Program-made: the position numbers and the translations under genes | Notes under the pieces: generated by a model | Told to the model about the DNA's origin: nothing | The model's database searches: none | Seen by the model: the letters and a program-made list of their open reading frames with translations, nothing else | Shown here: piece by piece, positions 1 through 8,704 of the stretch | Numbering within the stretch: position 1 is the stretch's first letter | How the letters are laid out: each line of letters opens with the position of its first letter | Assembly (NCBI RefSeq): GCF_016839145.1 | Contig: NZ_CP069304.1 | Span: forward strand, 310,001 to 374,000 | Reading direction: 5' to 3' | DNA: 64,000 nucleotides | DNA from: Shinella sp. PSBB067 | Lineage (GTDB): Bacteria > Pseudomonadota > Alphaproteobacteria > Rhizobiales > Rhizobiaceae

Positions 1-2711
1 GCGGTGGTCCGGCCGGTATCGATGACGGGACCGGTATAGTATTCCGCATACCATCCGACGCCGTTCGACCGTCCGCTTGTCTGCGTGTTCCAATAGCTGT
101 TGGTGACGGAGCCGGACCAGATGGTGCCGACCAATCCGCCAATGTATTTGCCGTTGCCGCCCCATACAGCGCCGGTCGAGTAGGATCGGTCGATTACTCC
201 GTCGACGTTCTGCCCGGAATAGCCGCCATTCTGCCCGACAAGGCCGCCATAGTGGTAGCCGTATGGGCCGGAGGTCACCGAGCCCGTTGCGTAGGACTGG
301 CGGATCGTGCCGGTATTGTATCCGACCAGCCCGCCGCCATAGTAGCTGTCCCCAAGTTCGGTTCCCCAGCCGGTAAGAGCGCCGGTCGCATAAGACTGGC
401 TGATTACGCCCTCGTTCCTGCCGGCCAGCCCGCCGAACCAATACTTCGCCGAGGCGGCGCCGGTCGCAAAGGATTGCGTGATTGCGCCCTGCCCGGCATT
501 GATACCGACCAGCCCGCCGACACCCTGCCTGGCGGTTGCCGACGCAATGCCGGAATAGGATTGCGCTATCGAGCCGCTATTGTACCCGACCAACCCGCCG
601 ACGTTGTAATAGCCTGAAACGCTGCCGCCGGTCAGGCCGACATTGCGCACCGCGCCGGTGGAGTAACCGAAGAGGCCGACATGATAGTTTGTCGTCCCGC
701 TGATCGTCAGATTGCTGATCGTATGGCCAAGGCCCTCGAACTCTCCGGAGAAGGCGGTGGGCAACGCATCGGTCGTGCCTCCGCTCGCAATCAGGCCGGC
801 GGTATAGGTAGTGCCGGCGGCATTGAGATTGGACGCCAGCGCATATTTGCCGGCAAGGCCTGCGCCGTAGGTCGTGACAGCGTTGCCCGTCGCCGCGCTG
901 GTCCCGTCGATGGCGTCCAGATCGGCCATCGAGTAAATCAGGGTATAGGCATCGCCGTTGATCGCAAGGCTCTGATTGCCAGGCGACGCACTTTGCACAT
1001 TGCCGCTCGCATTCAGGTAGGTGAAGCTCCCAGAAAAACCTGATCCTGCCAGACCAAAGGACAGATTGGTCGGCAAGGACGTATCGTGGGTGAGCGCGAC
1101 GGCACCCGCGCCCTTCACCGCAATCGGCGCATTGATGGCAAGTGCAGCGGCCGCGTAGAGATTGAGACCCGCCCCCGCAGCGCCGCCGAAGGTAATCGGA
1201 GCATTGACATAGATGTTGTTCGCCGCATTCAGCGTGAGCGTCGTTCCTGCGCTCCACGAAAGGGGCGCGGCAACCGTGATGTCGCCTGCCTGGCTTCCGG
1301 AAGAGCCGGTGGAGACGACGACGTTCGCACCGGAAAGCGCAGTCAACAGCGTGGCTGCATTGATGACGCTGTCATTGCCGGTAGCGGTAAAGCCGGAGAC
1401 ATTGCTACTTGCATCGCTGGATATGGTGACATTGTAGGGGTCCAGCAGCAATGTGCCGAAAAAGCCGTTTGCCGCTCTCAGGTCGGTGAAGCCCGTGTAG
1501 GAGAGCAGCGCCTCGCCCGACACCTCCGCATCGCCGCCATTGCCGGAAACGGCACCGCCTTTCGCCGATATGGTCCCCGCAAAGCTGGTAGCGTTGTCGG
1601 ACCACAGCACGACATTGCCGCCGTTTCCGATCCAGGTCGCGTCGGCATTGATGAGGGTTCTGGAGTCCACGTCCAGAACCTCGGCGCGCTGAAGCGTGCC
1701 CTTGCCCTGCCTGTCACCGCCCACCTTGACCGTACCGCCGCCGGTTCTACCCGAGACATCGATCTGCGCGCCCTTGAGCTTGAGGTCGCGGCCCGTAATT
1801 GCGACCTTCCCACCGGCGTTAGATTTGCCGGACGCCCTGATCTTGCCGGACACCGCGACCTTTCCGTCCGAGCCGCCGAGGATGATATCGCCGCTCCTGC
1901 CCCCGACCGTATTCGCCTCGATTGTCCCCGACATGTTGACTGCCTGACGCGCCATGGTGCGAGCAGCAGCCGCCGTCAGTTGCACCGTGCCCCCATCAGC
2001 GGAAATTCTGCCGCTGTTGCTGACCAGCGCATCCGTGCCTTGCGCCTCCGTCGGTATTGCGACCTGCAGGAAGCCATCACCGGAAACATCAAGCGTCGCG
2101 CGTTCGCCCGAACCCAGCCCCACCTTGCCCAGAGGCACGTTGATGGTGCCCGAGTTCGCCACTGAGCCACCGATCAGCGCCATGTAGCCGCCGCGGTTTA
2201 TGGTGATCGTGCCGGCGTTGGTCGCCGAGGCGGAGGCGCCGTTGCCCGTAAAGGTCCGCTGACCGGTCATGAAATCGCGGTCGGAAATGCCGAGTGTCGA
2301 GGCTACGAAGGCACCCGCGTCGACCGTGCCGGTGGATGTGATGGCGATGCCGTTGGGATTGACGATATAAACCTGACCGTTGGCGTTGAGTTGTCCCGCT
2401 ATGGACGTCGTCGTTCCGCCGGTGACGCGGTTGAGGATCGCTGAAGAGGCGTTGGGCTGGACGAATGTGACGCTGTTGCCTTGGCCGATGTTGAAGCTCT
2501 GCCAGTTGATGACGGCGCTGCCGCTCGACTGGTTAATGGTGAGCGCGCCGTTCGAATTCGCGCCGATCGTGGCGCTGCCCGCCGCGACCTGGCCACCGGT
2601 CGGCAGGGATTGAGCGAAACCGGAGTTGGCTGTGATCAGAGCCGTCGAGGCGAGCAGAGCGACCATTCTGGCCTGATGAGCGGCAAATCCGCGATCCTGC
2701 GAACGAAACAT
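1..2711 (-). CDS. TpsA-type filamentous haemagglutinin-like exoprotein (3' end outside window)
   Basis: This is the secreted partner of a two-partner secretion system. Reading down from ATG at 2711 gives about 903 codons with no stop before the left edge, so the C-terminus lies outside the window. The N-terminus has an extended signal (hydrophobic MVALLASTALITANSGFA, cleavage near AQS). It is followed by the haemagglutination-activity domain with its hallmark motifs INWQSFNIG, ILNRVTGG and VNPNGI. The region encoded at about 1-620 carries repeated GLUG units (GGLVGYN, GGLVGIN, GGLAGRN) alternating with QSYATG segments, typical of surface adhesins. It starts 11 bases after the tpsB stop, so the two are one operon. 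Family membership is very clear. Substrate, adhesive role and total length cannot be told from here. Confidence 0.93.
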   Translation of the reverse strand, partial: MFRSQDRGFAAHQARMVALLASTALITANSGFAQSLPTGGQVAAGSATIGANSNGALTINQSSGSAVINWQSFNIGQGNSVTFVQPNASSAILNRVTGGTTTSIAGQLNANGQVYIVNPNGIAITSTGTVDAGAFVASTLGISDRDFMTGQRTFTGNGASASATNAGTITINRGGYMALIGGSVANSGTINVPLGKVGLGSGERATLDVSGDGFLQVAIPTEAQGTDALVSNSGRISADGGTVQLTAAAARTMARQAVNMSGTIEANTVGGRSGDIILGGSDGKVAVSGKIRASGKSNAGGKVAITGRDLKLKGAQIDVSGRTGGGTVKVGGDRQGKGTLQRAEVLDVDSRTLINADATWIGNGGNVVLWSDNATSFAGTISAKGGAVSGNGGDAEVSGEALLSYTGFTDLRAANGFFGTLLLDPYNVTISSDASSNVSGFTATGNDSVINAATLLTALSGANVVVSTGSSGSQAGDITVAAPLSWSAGTTLTLNAANNIYVNAPITFGGAAGAGLNLYAAAALAINAPIAVKGAGAVALTHDTSLPTNLSFGLAGSGFSGSFTYLNASGNVQSASPGNQSLAINGDAYTLIYSMADLDAIDGTSAATGNAVTTYGAGLAGKYALASNLNAAGTTYTAGLIASGGTTDALPTAFSGEFEGLGHTISNLTISGTTNYHVGLFGYSTGAVRNVGLTGGSVSGYYNVGGLVGYNSGSIAQSYSGIASATARQGVGGLVGINAGQGAITQSFATGAASAKYWFGGLAGRNEGVISQSYATGALTGWGTELGDSYYGGGLVGYNTGTIRQSYATGSVTSGPYGYHYGGLVGQNGGYSGQNVDGVIDRSYSTGAVWGGNGKYIGGLVGTIWSGSVTNSYWNTQTSGRSNGVGWYAEYYTGPVIDTGRTT

Positions 2712-2722
2712 GGCGACGGCCC

Positions 2723-4507
2723 CTAGAACTGGAACGCTGTTGAAAGCGTGAAGCGGTTATCGTTTGTGCCGTTTCCGAAGCGTTCGGCGCGGCCATATTC
2801 GAGGTTCAGCGTGACACTGTTGAAGCTGGATTGCCCGGCCACCCCGAGCCTGAGACCGACACCGTAAGCGGCGCCCCGCGAAAAACCGCGCTCCAGCGCT
2901 GTCGGCTCATAGAGCTTGACGCCTCCATAGGCACCGAACAGATAGGGCGAGATATAGAGTGCGCCGCTTGTTCCAGAGCCTTGCGGCAAACCCGTTCCCT
3001 GCTGCTTGGGAAAGTCGGGCACGGCGAAGGGCAGAGTTACCGCCGTCACAAACGGAAACTGCGCTTCCCAGCGCAGAGCAAAGCCAGAGTCGCCCTGGAC
3101 AGAACCGAGCGGGAAACTGGACAGGCCGCCCGGAGAGACAAGGCCTATCTGCTCTGCATTGAGCAATGGCTCGCCGAAGGAGGTTTGCGCTCTGGCCTTG
3201 AAGTCGAGGACCAGATGCTCGGCAACCGGCTGACGATAGCCGAGCATGAAGTCCAGCTTATGGAAATCCGCATCCGCACCCTGCCGCGACAGCGGTATTC
3301 CGCTGGCCATCGCGCCACTGAGGTTGCGAGCGCCGAGCCCGTCAATGCCGAAAGACCCCGTAAGACTGCCGAAGACGAACGCGTCGCCGGGCGCGTACCA
3401 CGAGAAATCCGCACCGGCGCGCAGCACGCGCAGCCGATCCTGCGAAACGGTAATTCCGTTGCCGTTGCGCAGCGAAAGCGTCTCGTCCTGAGCATCGAAC
3501 ACGCCCTTGACGTTGAGCATGAAGTTGCGCGAACGGATCACGGGATAGGCGAGCCGAGCAGATGCGCGCGTCAGGTCGGACAGGAACGCGGGGCCGTTCG
3601 AAATCGCCTCGGGCGCAGTGCGCGCAAGCGTTCCTTCGAGATTGAATGTCAGGCCGTCGATGCCAAGCGGAACGATGACGCCGCCGGAGAGCGCGCGATT
3701 GCGTGGATCGCCCGAGAAGAAATCGCCGTCACCGTCGAAACGCGGCGCCCCGTCGGCTCGCAGATAGAAGCGTTCACCGAAGCCGAGGAGAGAATTGAAT
3801 TCGGTGCCGAAGGCGAAATTGTAGTTGCCGAGCGCATCCGACAGGCTGTTGTCGAGCGACAGCGATCCGGTGACGGGTTTGTAGCGGGCTTCGATGGTGA
3901 GTATGCTGCCACCGGGCTTGTTTCCCCTCGACAGCGTCGAGCGCATGACCGTACCCGGCGTCTCGCCAGCGAGCAGCAGCCGCCGCTCGATCACACTGTT
4001 GGTAATTTCTTTCCGGCCTACGAGAGGCGCGAGCATGTGGCCTATGCGGTCGCGGATGTTTGCAGGCAGGTTCGATGTGTCGATCTCTTCGATGAAACCG
4101 TCGATCACGACCAGTCGCAGCACCGCGCCGTTGGTGAGGCGTTGCGCGGGCAGAACCACGCGCACCAGGCTGTAGCCCTTGTCCGCATAAGCCGCCTGCA
4201 GATCTCCGGCGGCCTTGAACAGTTCGGCGGCATTCACCGTCTTGCCGGACAGCCTGGCTATGATCTTGGCCGTCTCGGCGCGCAGCGCCGCAAGGCCACC
4301 CTCGACATCGACGCCCGCGATCCGAACCTCGAGCGCCTCGGCCCCGTCAGGTGCGGTCGGACCGGCACCTTCGGGAATAACGACGCCACCGCCGACGCCG
4401 CTCCGTTGCGTCTGCGGCTCGAATGTCTGCGGCGTCACCTGAGACGCGGTCTGCGCAAGGGCCGACCCGGCAAAAAGCATATAGACGCCGGACCCCGCCA
4501 GGATCAT
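2723..4507 (-). CDS. TpsB outer-membrane transporter (ShlB/FhaC family)
   Basis: This is the beta-barrel pore that secretes the neighbouring TpsA across the outer membrane. From the chosen start the protein is 594 aa. It begins with the signal MILAGSGVYMLFAGSALA/QT, then a proline-rich linker, then a ShlB-type POTRA region (about residues 55-200, including AAYADKGYSLVRVVLPAQ). A long beta-barrel follows, ending in an aromatic terminal strand (TLSTAFQF), as expected of BAM substrates. The frame is open further upstream, but that part is cysteine- and arginine-rich with no transporter-like sequence. ATG at 4507 or a TTG about 33 bases upstream therefore fits the signal peptide best. No strong ribosome site is visible, so the exact start is uncertain. 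It is the first gene of the tpsBA operon. Confidence 0.93.
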   Translation of the reverse strand: MILAGSGVYMLFAGSALAQTASQVTPQTFEPQTQRSGVGGGVVIPEGAGPTAPDGAEALEVRIAGVDVEGGLAALRAETAKIIARLSGKTVNAAELFKAAGDLQAAYADKGYSLVRVVLPAQRLTNGAVLRLVVIDGFIEEIDTSNLPANIRDRIGHMLAPLVGRKEITNSVIERRLLLAGETPGTVMRSTLSRGNKPGGSILTIEARYKPVTGSLSLDNSLSDALGNYNFAFGTEFNSLLGFGERFYLRADGAPRFDGDGDFFSGDPRNRALSGGVIVPLGIDGLTFNLEGTLARTAPEAISNGPAFLSDLTRASARLAYPVIRSRNFMLNVKGVFDAQDETLSLRNGNGITVSQDRLRVLRAGADFSWYAPGDAFVFGSLTGSFGIDGLGARNLSGAMASGIPLSRQGADADFHKLDFMLGYRQPVAEHLVLDFKARAQTSFGEPLLNAEQIGLVSPGGLSSFPLGSVQGDSGFALRWEAQFPFVTAVTLPFAVPDFPKQQGTGLPQGSGTSGALYISPYLFGAYGGVKLYEPTALERGFSRGAAYGVGLRLGVAGQSSFNSVTLNLEYGRAERFGNGTNDNRFTLSTAFQF

Positions 4508-4765
4508 CCGGCAACGCCGCAATAGCGAAAACAAGCTTTTAGGCGTTTTCAGACTACTGATACGCTCAAGTATATGCGGCCCCGCAGGCTGATCGACGCA
4601 TCGGCTTTCAGACTGCATTCGGCAAAAACAAAACCGGCTGCGAGACGTTTGCTGCGCCCCCGCGCCGACGAGGCCAATAAGCTCCGCTGTTGCACAGCAT
4701 GATCCAGCGCCGTCTTCCATTGATCCCGGATGCCCCCACCACAAACGCCGAACTGACGCTTTCCC

Positions 4766-4807
4766 GCATGGGAATGTATGCTAAAACGCATTTCCTCATT
4801 CCCATGC
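4766..4807. promoter_or_regulatory. Perfect 11-bp inverted repeat in the tpsB/regulator divergent promoter
   Basis: GCATGGGAATG (4766-4776) and its exact complement CATTCCCATGC (4797-4807) are separated by 20 bases, with arm centres 31 bp apart (about three helical turns). An inner TATGC...GCAT pair adds more dyad symmetry. The repeat sits between the divergent tpsB and the winged-helix regulator, where an operator would be expected. No T-run follows, so a terminator is unlikely. Confidence 0.6.
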
Positions 4808-4928
4808 AGTCACGCATAAGGCACCGCCGAAGACCAATGCAACGCAACAAATTTGTTCTATTTCTCCGGCTTTCAGATGTCGGATTGCGGGCAATCTCGA
4901 GCCCGCAGCGGGCGAGGATCTTTCCATA

Positions 4929-5831
4929 ATGCCTGAGGTAGCCGATGGCAGCGCCGACCTGCCGCCTCATTGGGAAAACGTGAAATTCCGGTCATCTTCG
5001 GAAATTCGAAGCCATCCTTCGTTTCAGGAGGCCCATGATTGTCTGGTGGATGGACTGCTATCGCTCTACAGCAACAATCGCGTGCTTCTGCGCGGGCTCA
5101 CCGAGTTCGTGCGGGCGGTGTCGTTCATGGTCATCATCTGCCTCGATGCGCTCAACGAGCCGGAAGATCCCGAAACCTGGGTGACGCTCTCGCGCCTTCG
5201 TGATGCTCTCAGAACGATGGGTATCACCGATGCCCGTCGCATTTCAAACATTGTCAACGGGCTCGAGCTCGACGGGTTTCTGACGCGCGAAATCTCCACG
5301 GTCGATCGCCGCACCCGCATCCTCAAGCCGACGGAAAAGATGCTGGAGACCGACCGGGATTGGCTCGCGGTTTTCCATGCGCCGCTGGCGCTGCTCTATC
5401 CGGACGAACCGGCTTTCAAGGCCGCGCTTGCGCTCGATCCGGCGTATCAGGCAGCCTATCGGCGCATTTCCCTCTCCACCCTCGGGCTGGCGAACAGGAT
5501 CAGCCAGGACAACCCGATCATCGGCTTCTTCCTCAGTCACAATGTCGGCATCCGCGTTCTTATGGCGCTGGCCTCGATGGTGCGCGGAAAGCCTGACGTG
5601 CGTACGCTGCCGGGCTTCTATACGGCGGCCGCCGAAAGGGCCGGCGTCTCACGCACCCATGTCAGCAACCTGATGCAGGAATCCGCGAACAGGGGATATG
5701 TCGCTTTGTCCATTCCGGCAGGGCATTACGTGGAGATGCTCCCTATCCTGCAGGATGCGCTGGCACAGTGGATCAGCGATAGCCTGTCAGGTGTTGATTT
5801 CGTCTCGAGCCTGGCGATGCCTCGTACCTGA
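4929..5831 (+). CDS. Putative winged-helix (MarR-like) transcriptional regulator
   Basis: A 300-aa cytoplasmic protein with no signal or membrane segment. Residues about 70-130 look like a MarR-type winged helix: a helical segment, then ARRISNIVNGLELDGFLTREISTVDRRTRILKPTEK, which resembles a recognition helix plus a wing with the basic DRR turn. A second helix-turn-helix-like segment (AAERAGVSRTHVSNLMQESANRGYV) lies at about residues 235-260. Two DNA-reading domains in one chain are unusual for MarR proteins. It is divergent from tpsBA across a perfect inverted repeat and so is a candidate controller of the secretion operon. The ligand is unknown. The start at 4929 is the first ATG of the frame and has only a weak AGGA upstream. 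Confidence 0.65.
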   Translation: MPEVADGSADLPPHWENVKFRSSSEIRSHPSFQEAHDCLVDGLLSLYSNNRVLLRGLTEFVRAVSFMVIICLDALNEPEDPETWVTLSRLRDALRTMGITDARRISNIVNGLELDGFLTREISTVDRRTRILKPTEKMLETDRDWLAVFHAPLALLYPDEPAFKAALALDPAYQAAYRRISLSTLGLANRISQDNPIIGFFLSHNVGIRVLMALASMVRGKPDVRTLPGFYTAAAERAGVSRTHVSNLMQESANRGYVALSIPAGHYVEMLPILQDALAQWISDSLSGVDFVSSLAMPRT

Positions 5832-6386
5832 TGGACTGACCTGAGCCCCAAGTTTCCTCCAGCGTCTTACACGGACGTCTATGGGGATCAGGTAGAGGTT
5901 GAGGAGCCAGCGCAGTTCCGTCTGGAGGATGAGGCCGAAACTCTTCCAGACTTTCTTAGCCAGGAACGTTGGGGCAGGTTGGAGCGCGCTATGAGGACTA
6001 CCTTGTTCGAAACACCTGTTCGGGACTTCTTGATTAGGGCGTTCCACTCCGCAGGAATTGATGAGTTTATCGCCCATCTGACGGTCATGGAAGCGGCCTT
6101 GGGGCTGCACTCAGCCTATGGGAAAAATCAGAAGACCTATCCCAGGAAAGCGACGGCGGTAACGCAGGTGATGCTGACGAGAGTGCAAAACTTACTAGCC
6201 GATCCGAAATCCGTTGGCGAATATGAATCGCTGTTCGATCTCAGGAGCGCTTATGTTCATGGCCGATCGATGGCGCCGATATCGAGCGAAGACCGCCGAC
6301 GCGCGCGCCGACTGGCCCGCGCGGTTGCCTCGGCTTTGGTCGATGTGGCGTCAAGCCCAGGCGCGAAGATTGACCGCTGTAAATAG
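5832..6386 (+). pseudogene. 5'-truncated remnant of an HEPN-like hypothetical protein
   Basis: The frame is open directly after the TGA of the upstream regulator, in the same frame, and runs about 184 codons to TAA/TAG-type termination at 6386. It has no convincing start: the earliest candidate is TTG at 5979, then ATG at 5991, yet the sequence before them (DQVEVEEPAQFRLEDEAETLPDF) reads like real protein. The C-terminal part is helical and contains FDLRSAYVHGR, an R-x4-H motif like the HEPN catalytic motif of toxin and abortive-infection RNases. It is either a decapitated gene joined to this locus by deletion or a short gene with a non-ATG start. The HEPN assignment rests on one motif and helix content only. 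Confidence 0.45.
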
Positions 6387-6404
6387 GCCCCCGCAATACA
6401 ATGA

Positions 6405-7193
6405 TCAAATATCTCGACCTCCGGCAGGAGAGAGGCGAAAGAAATCCCAAATTGCATTCACTTGGTGGTCGAGCATGTGGCGGCCCTCCTGAGTGGGATG
6501 ACCCAGCTTTTCAGCTTCTATAAGTAAAGGGGTTCTTGGCGGCTTCATGATGGCTTCGCAGACCAGAGTCCCGCGACGCAGACTGGCAGGTTCAAAGGGA
6601 AGGCGATCCGAGGCAGACATGCCAGCCGAACTGGCGTTGATCGCGATATCATCAAGCTGCGATGGCTGGTCGACGATGACGGGTATGGAGGTGAAAGCAG
6701 CCAGTCGGTTACGGAGTGTGTACGCGCGCTGAGTGTCCACATCCCAGAGCCGGATTCCGGCAACACCGCGATCAATGAGAGAAAGCGCAATTGCTGTGCC
6801 CGCGCCGCCTGCACCGACGATTGCGCACCGCTTACCCGCAACGGACCCATGGTTGGCTTCAACCCCAATTGCAAAGCCTTCCCCGTCATATAGGTCTCCG
6901 GCCCAGCCCGTGTCGGTTGGCCGGATCGCATTGGCAGCACCCGTGATCGCGACGCGATGCGATGCTTCGGAGAGAAGTCGAGCCGCAGCGAACTTGTGGG
7001 GGACCGTGATCACCAGTCCTCCCAGATTGCCAATACGCCGCAAGCCTTCCACTGCGCTTTCAAAATGGCCAGGCGTGACGAGCAGGGGAACCATGACAGC
7101 GTCGATCCCCCTATCGCGGAAGAGGGTATTGAAAACTTCTGGAGAGCGTACTTGGGCAATCGGATCTCCGACAATACCGAAAATCGTGGTCAT
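6405..7193 (-). CDS. Shikimate/quinate dehydrogenase-like protein (AroE superfamily)
   Basis: A 262-aa NAD(P)-dependent oxidoreductase. The N-terminal substrate domain shows GIVGDPIAQVRSPEVFN and VITVPHKF, whose lysine is the family's catalytic lysine. The partner aspartate is in AGDLYDGEGF. The nucleotide domain carries GAGGAGTAIALSLIDRG, and the C-terminal EGRHMLDHQ supplies the usual substrate-binding glutamine. ATG at 7193 is chosen because it overlaps the stop of the aldehyde dehydrogenase as ATGA; an in-frame ATG at 7223 has no such support. It is the last gene of the LacI-led minus-strand operon. In that setting it is more likely a catabolic dehydrogenase for a cyclic polyol or hydroxy acid than the biosynthetic AroE. 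Confidence 0.85.
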   Translation of the reverse strand: MTTIFGIVGDPIAQVRSPEVFNTLFRDRGIDAVMVPLLVTPGHFESAVEGLRRIGNLGGLVITVPHKFAAARLLSEASHRVAITGAANAIRPTDTGWAGDLYDGEGFAIGVEANHGSVAGKRCAIVGAGGAGTAIALSLIDRGVAGIRLWDVDTQRAYTLRNRLAAFTSIPVIVDQPSQLDDIAINASSAGMSASDRLPFEPASLRRGTLVCEAIMKPPRTPLLIEAEKLGHPTQEGRHMLDHQVNAIWDFFRLSPAGGRDI

Positions 7194-8704
7194 CGCCGAC
7201 CCGTCTCGGGTGCCGGCACCCACATGCCGGTCCGTGGCCCCTGATGAAACAGCACAGACTTCGTTTCCATGTAGTCTTCGATAGCATGCGGACCCTGCTC
7301 GCGGCCGATCCCGCTCTCACGCATTCCGCCGAAGGGCATTTCGGGGAAGCCGTCCATCCAGCAGTTTACCCAGACCGTGCCTGCAGAGAGTTGCCGTCCC
7401 GCCTGCAGGGCACTTTCATAGCGATCGGTCCAAATGCCGGCGGAAAGGCCGTAATGCGTTCCGTTGGCGATGGAGAAGGCATCGTCGAGATCTTCGAATG
7501 TTAGTGTCGACAGCACCGGGCCAAACACTTCATCGGTCGCGATGCGCATATCTCGGGTGACTTTGTTGACGACCGTTGGTGCCATGAAGAGGCCCGCCTT
7601 CGTTTCCATACGGGTTCCACCGAGACGGATTTCCGCTCCATCCCTGCGCGCGCCCTCGACAAAACCCAGAATGCGGTCCATCTGGTTCTGATTAACGATC
7701 GCCCCGACCTTCGTGGTCTCATCGAGCGGGTCGCCGACAGCCACGCGTGCGGTCAGCGCCTCCACACGTGCCAGGAAGTCTTCGCTGATCGATTTTTCGA
7801 CAATCAGCCGGCTCGACGAATTGCAGCACTGGCCGGCGTTGAAGAAGACGCCGAACACGACGGCGTCCGCTGCTGCATCGAGATCGGCGTCGGCGCAGAC
7901 GATCTGCGGGTTCTTTCCGCCGAGTTCAAGCGCGACGCGCTTGAGGTTGCCTGCCGACGCGCGGACGATACCCTTGCCGACGGCGGTGGAGCCGGTAAAC
8001 GAGATCATGTCGACATTCGGATGCTCGGCCAGTCGCTGACCGACCGTCGCGCCATAGCCGACGATGATGTTCACGACGCCTGCCGGTACGCCCGCCTTGT
8101 TGAGGATCGCTCCGAGCTGCAGCGCCGATCCGGGCGTAAGCTCGCTGGGCTTGACAACAACAGTGCAGCCGGCAGCCAGCGCGAAGGGCAGCTTCTGGCT
8201 CAGGATCACAAAGGGGAAGTTCCACGGCGTGATGAGCGCGACAACGCCGACGGGCTCACGTGTCGTCAGGCCGAGCATATGGGGGCCAAGGCTGGAATTG
8301 CTCTCGCCGTGCTGGGACCGGGCCTGCCCGGCGGCATAGCGCCAGAGGTCGATTGCACCTGCAATCTCTGCTCGAACCTGCGTGATCGGCTTGCCGCCCT
8401 CCAGAACGTCCGCGAGGATCAGTTCGTCCTTGTGCTTCTCGACCAGGTCGGCCACGCGAAACAGGATGCGGGAGCGTTCCGCGCCGCTCATGCGCGGCCA
8501 GGGGCCGATATCGAAGGCTTTCCGTGCGGCAGCAACGGCGCGATCCGTGTCGATGACATTGGCGAGCGGATAGTCACCGACTACAACATCATGGGCCGGG
8601 CTCGAGCGGGTGAAGCGCTCGCCGGAAGCGGCGTCGGAGGCGTTCCCGTCGATCCATTGCAGGTAGCTCTGGGACTTGATCCCGCTTGCCTGGTCGATCG
8701 TCAT
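7190..8704 (-). CDS. NAD(P)-dependent aldehyde dehydrogenase
   Basis: A 504-aa member of the classical ALDH superfamily that oxidises an aldehyde to a carboxylate. Visible motifs are the substrate/cofactor segment TPWNFPFVILSQKLPFALAAGC, the glutamate motif ELGGKNPQIV, and the catalytic cysteine in FNAGQCCNSSSRL. The C-terminal EVFGPVLS and PFGGMRESGIGRE segments are also present. It overlaps the upstream GMC oxidoreductase and the downstream AroE-like gene by ATGA, so all three are translationally coupled. The arrangement suggests it oxidises the aldehyde produced by the GMC enzyme before the CoA-transferase acts. The substrate cannot be read from sequence. Confidence 0.95.
   Translation of the reverse strand: MTIDQASGIKSQSYLQWIDGNASDAASGERFTRSSPAHDVVVGDYPLANVIDTDRAVAAARKAFDIGPWPRMSGAERSRILFRVADLVEKHKDELILADVLEGGKPITQVRAEIAGAIDLWRYAAGQARSQHGESNSSLGPHMLGLTTREPVGVVALITPWNFPFVILSQKLPFALAAGCTVVVKPSELTPGSALQLGAILNKAGVPAGVVNIIVGYGATVGQRLAEHPNVDMISFTGSTAVGKGIVRASAGNLKRVALELGGKNPQIVCADADLDAAADAVVFGVFFNAGQCCNSSSRLIVEKSISEDFLARVEALTARVAVGDPLDETTKVGAIVNQNQMDRILGFVEGARRDGAEIRLGGTRMETKAGLFMAPTVVNKVTRDMRIATDEVFGPVLSTLTFEDLDDAFSIANGTHYGLSAGIWTDRYESALQAGRQLSAGTVWVNCWMDGFPEMPFGGMRESGIGREQGPHAIEDYMETKSVLFHQGPRTGMWVPAPETGRR

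Noticed and set aside
577..1257. Cysteine- and arginine-rich minus-strand frame inside the tpsA region
   Set aside because: The tpsA frame itself gives GLUG repeats across this interval; the cysteine-rich frame is an out-of-frame reading of those repeats.
2831..4525. Plus-strand open frame opposite tpsB
   Set aside because: No recognisable motif, and it mirrors the strong TpsB barrel on the minus strand.
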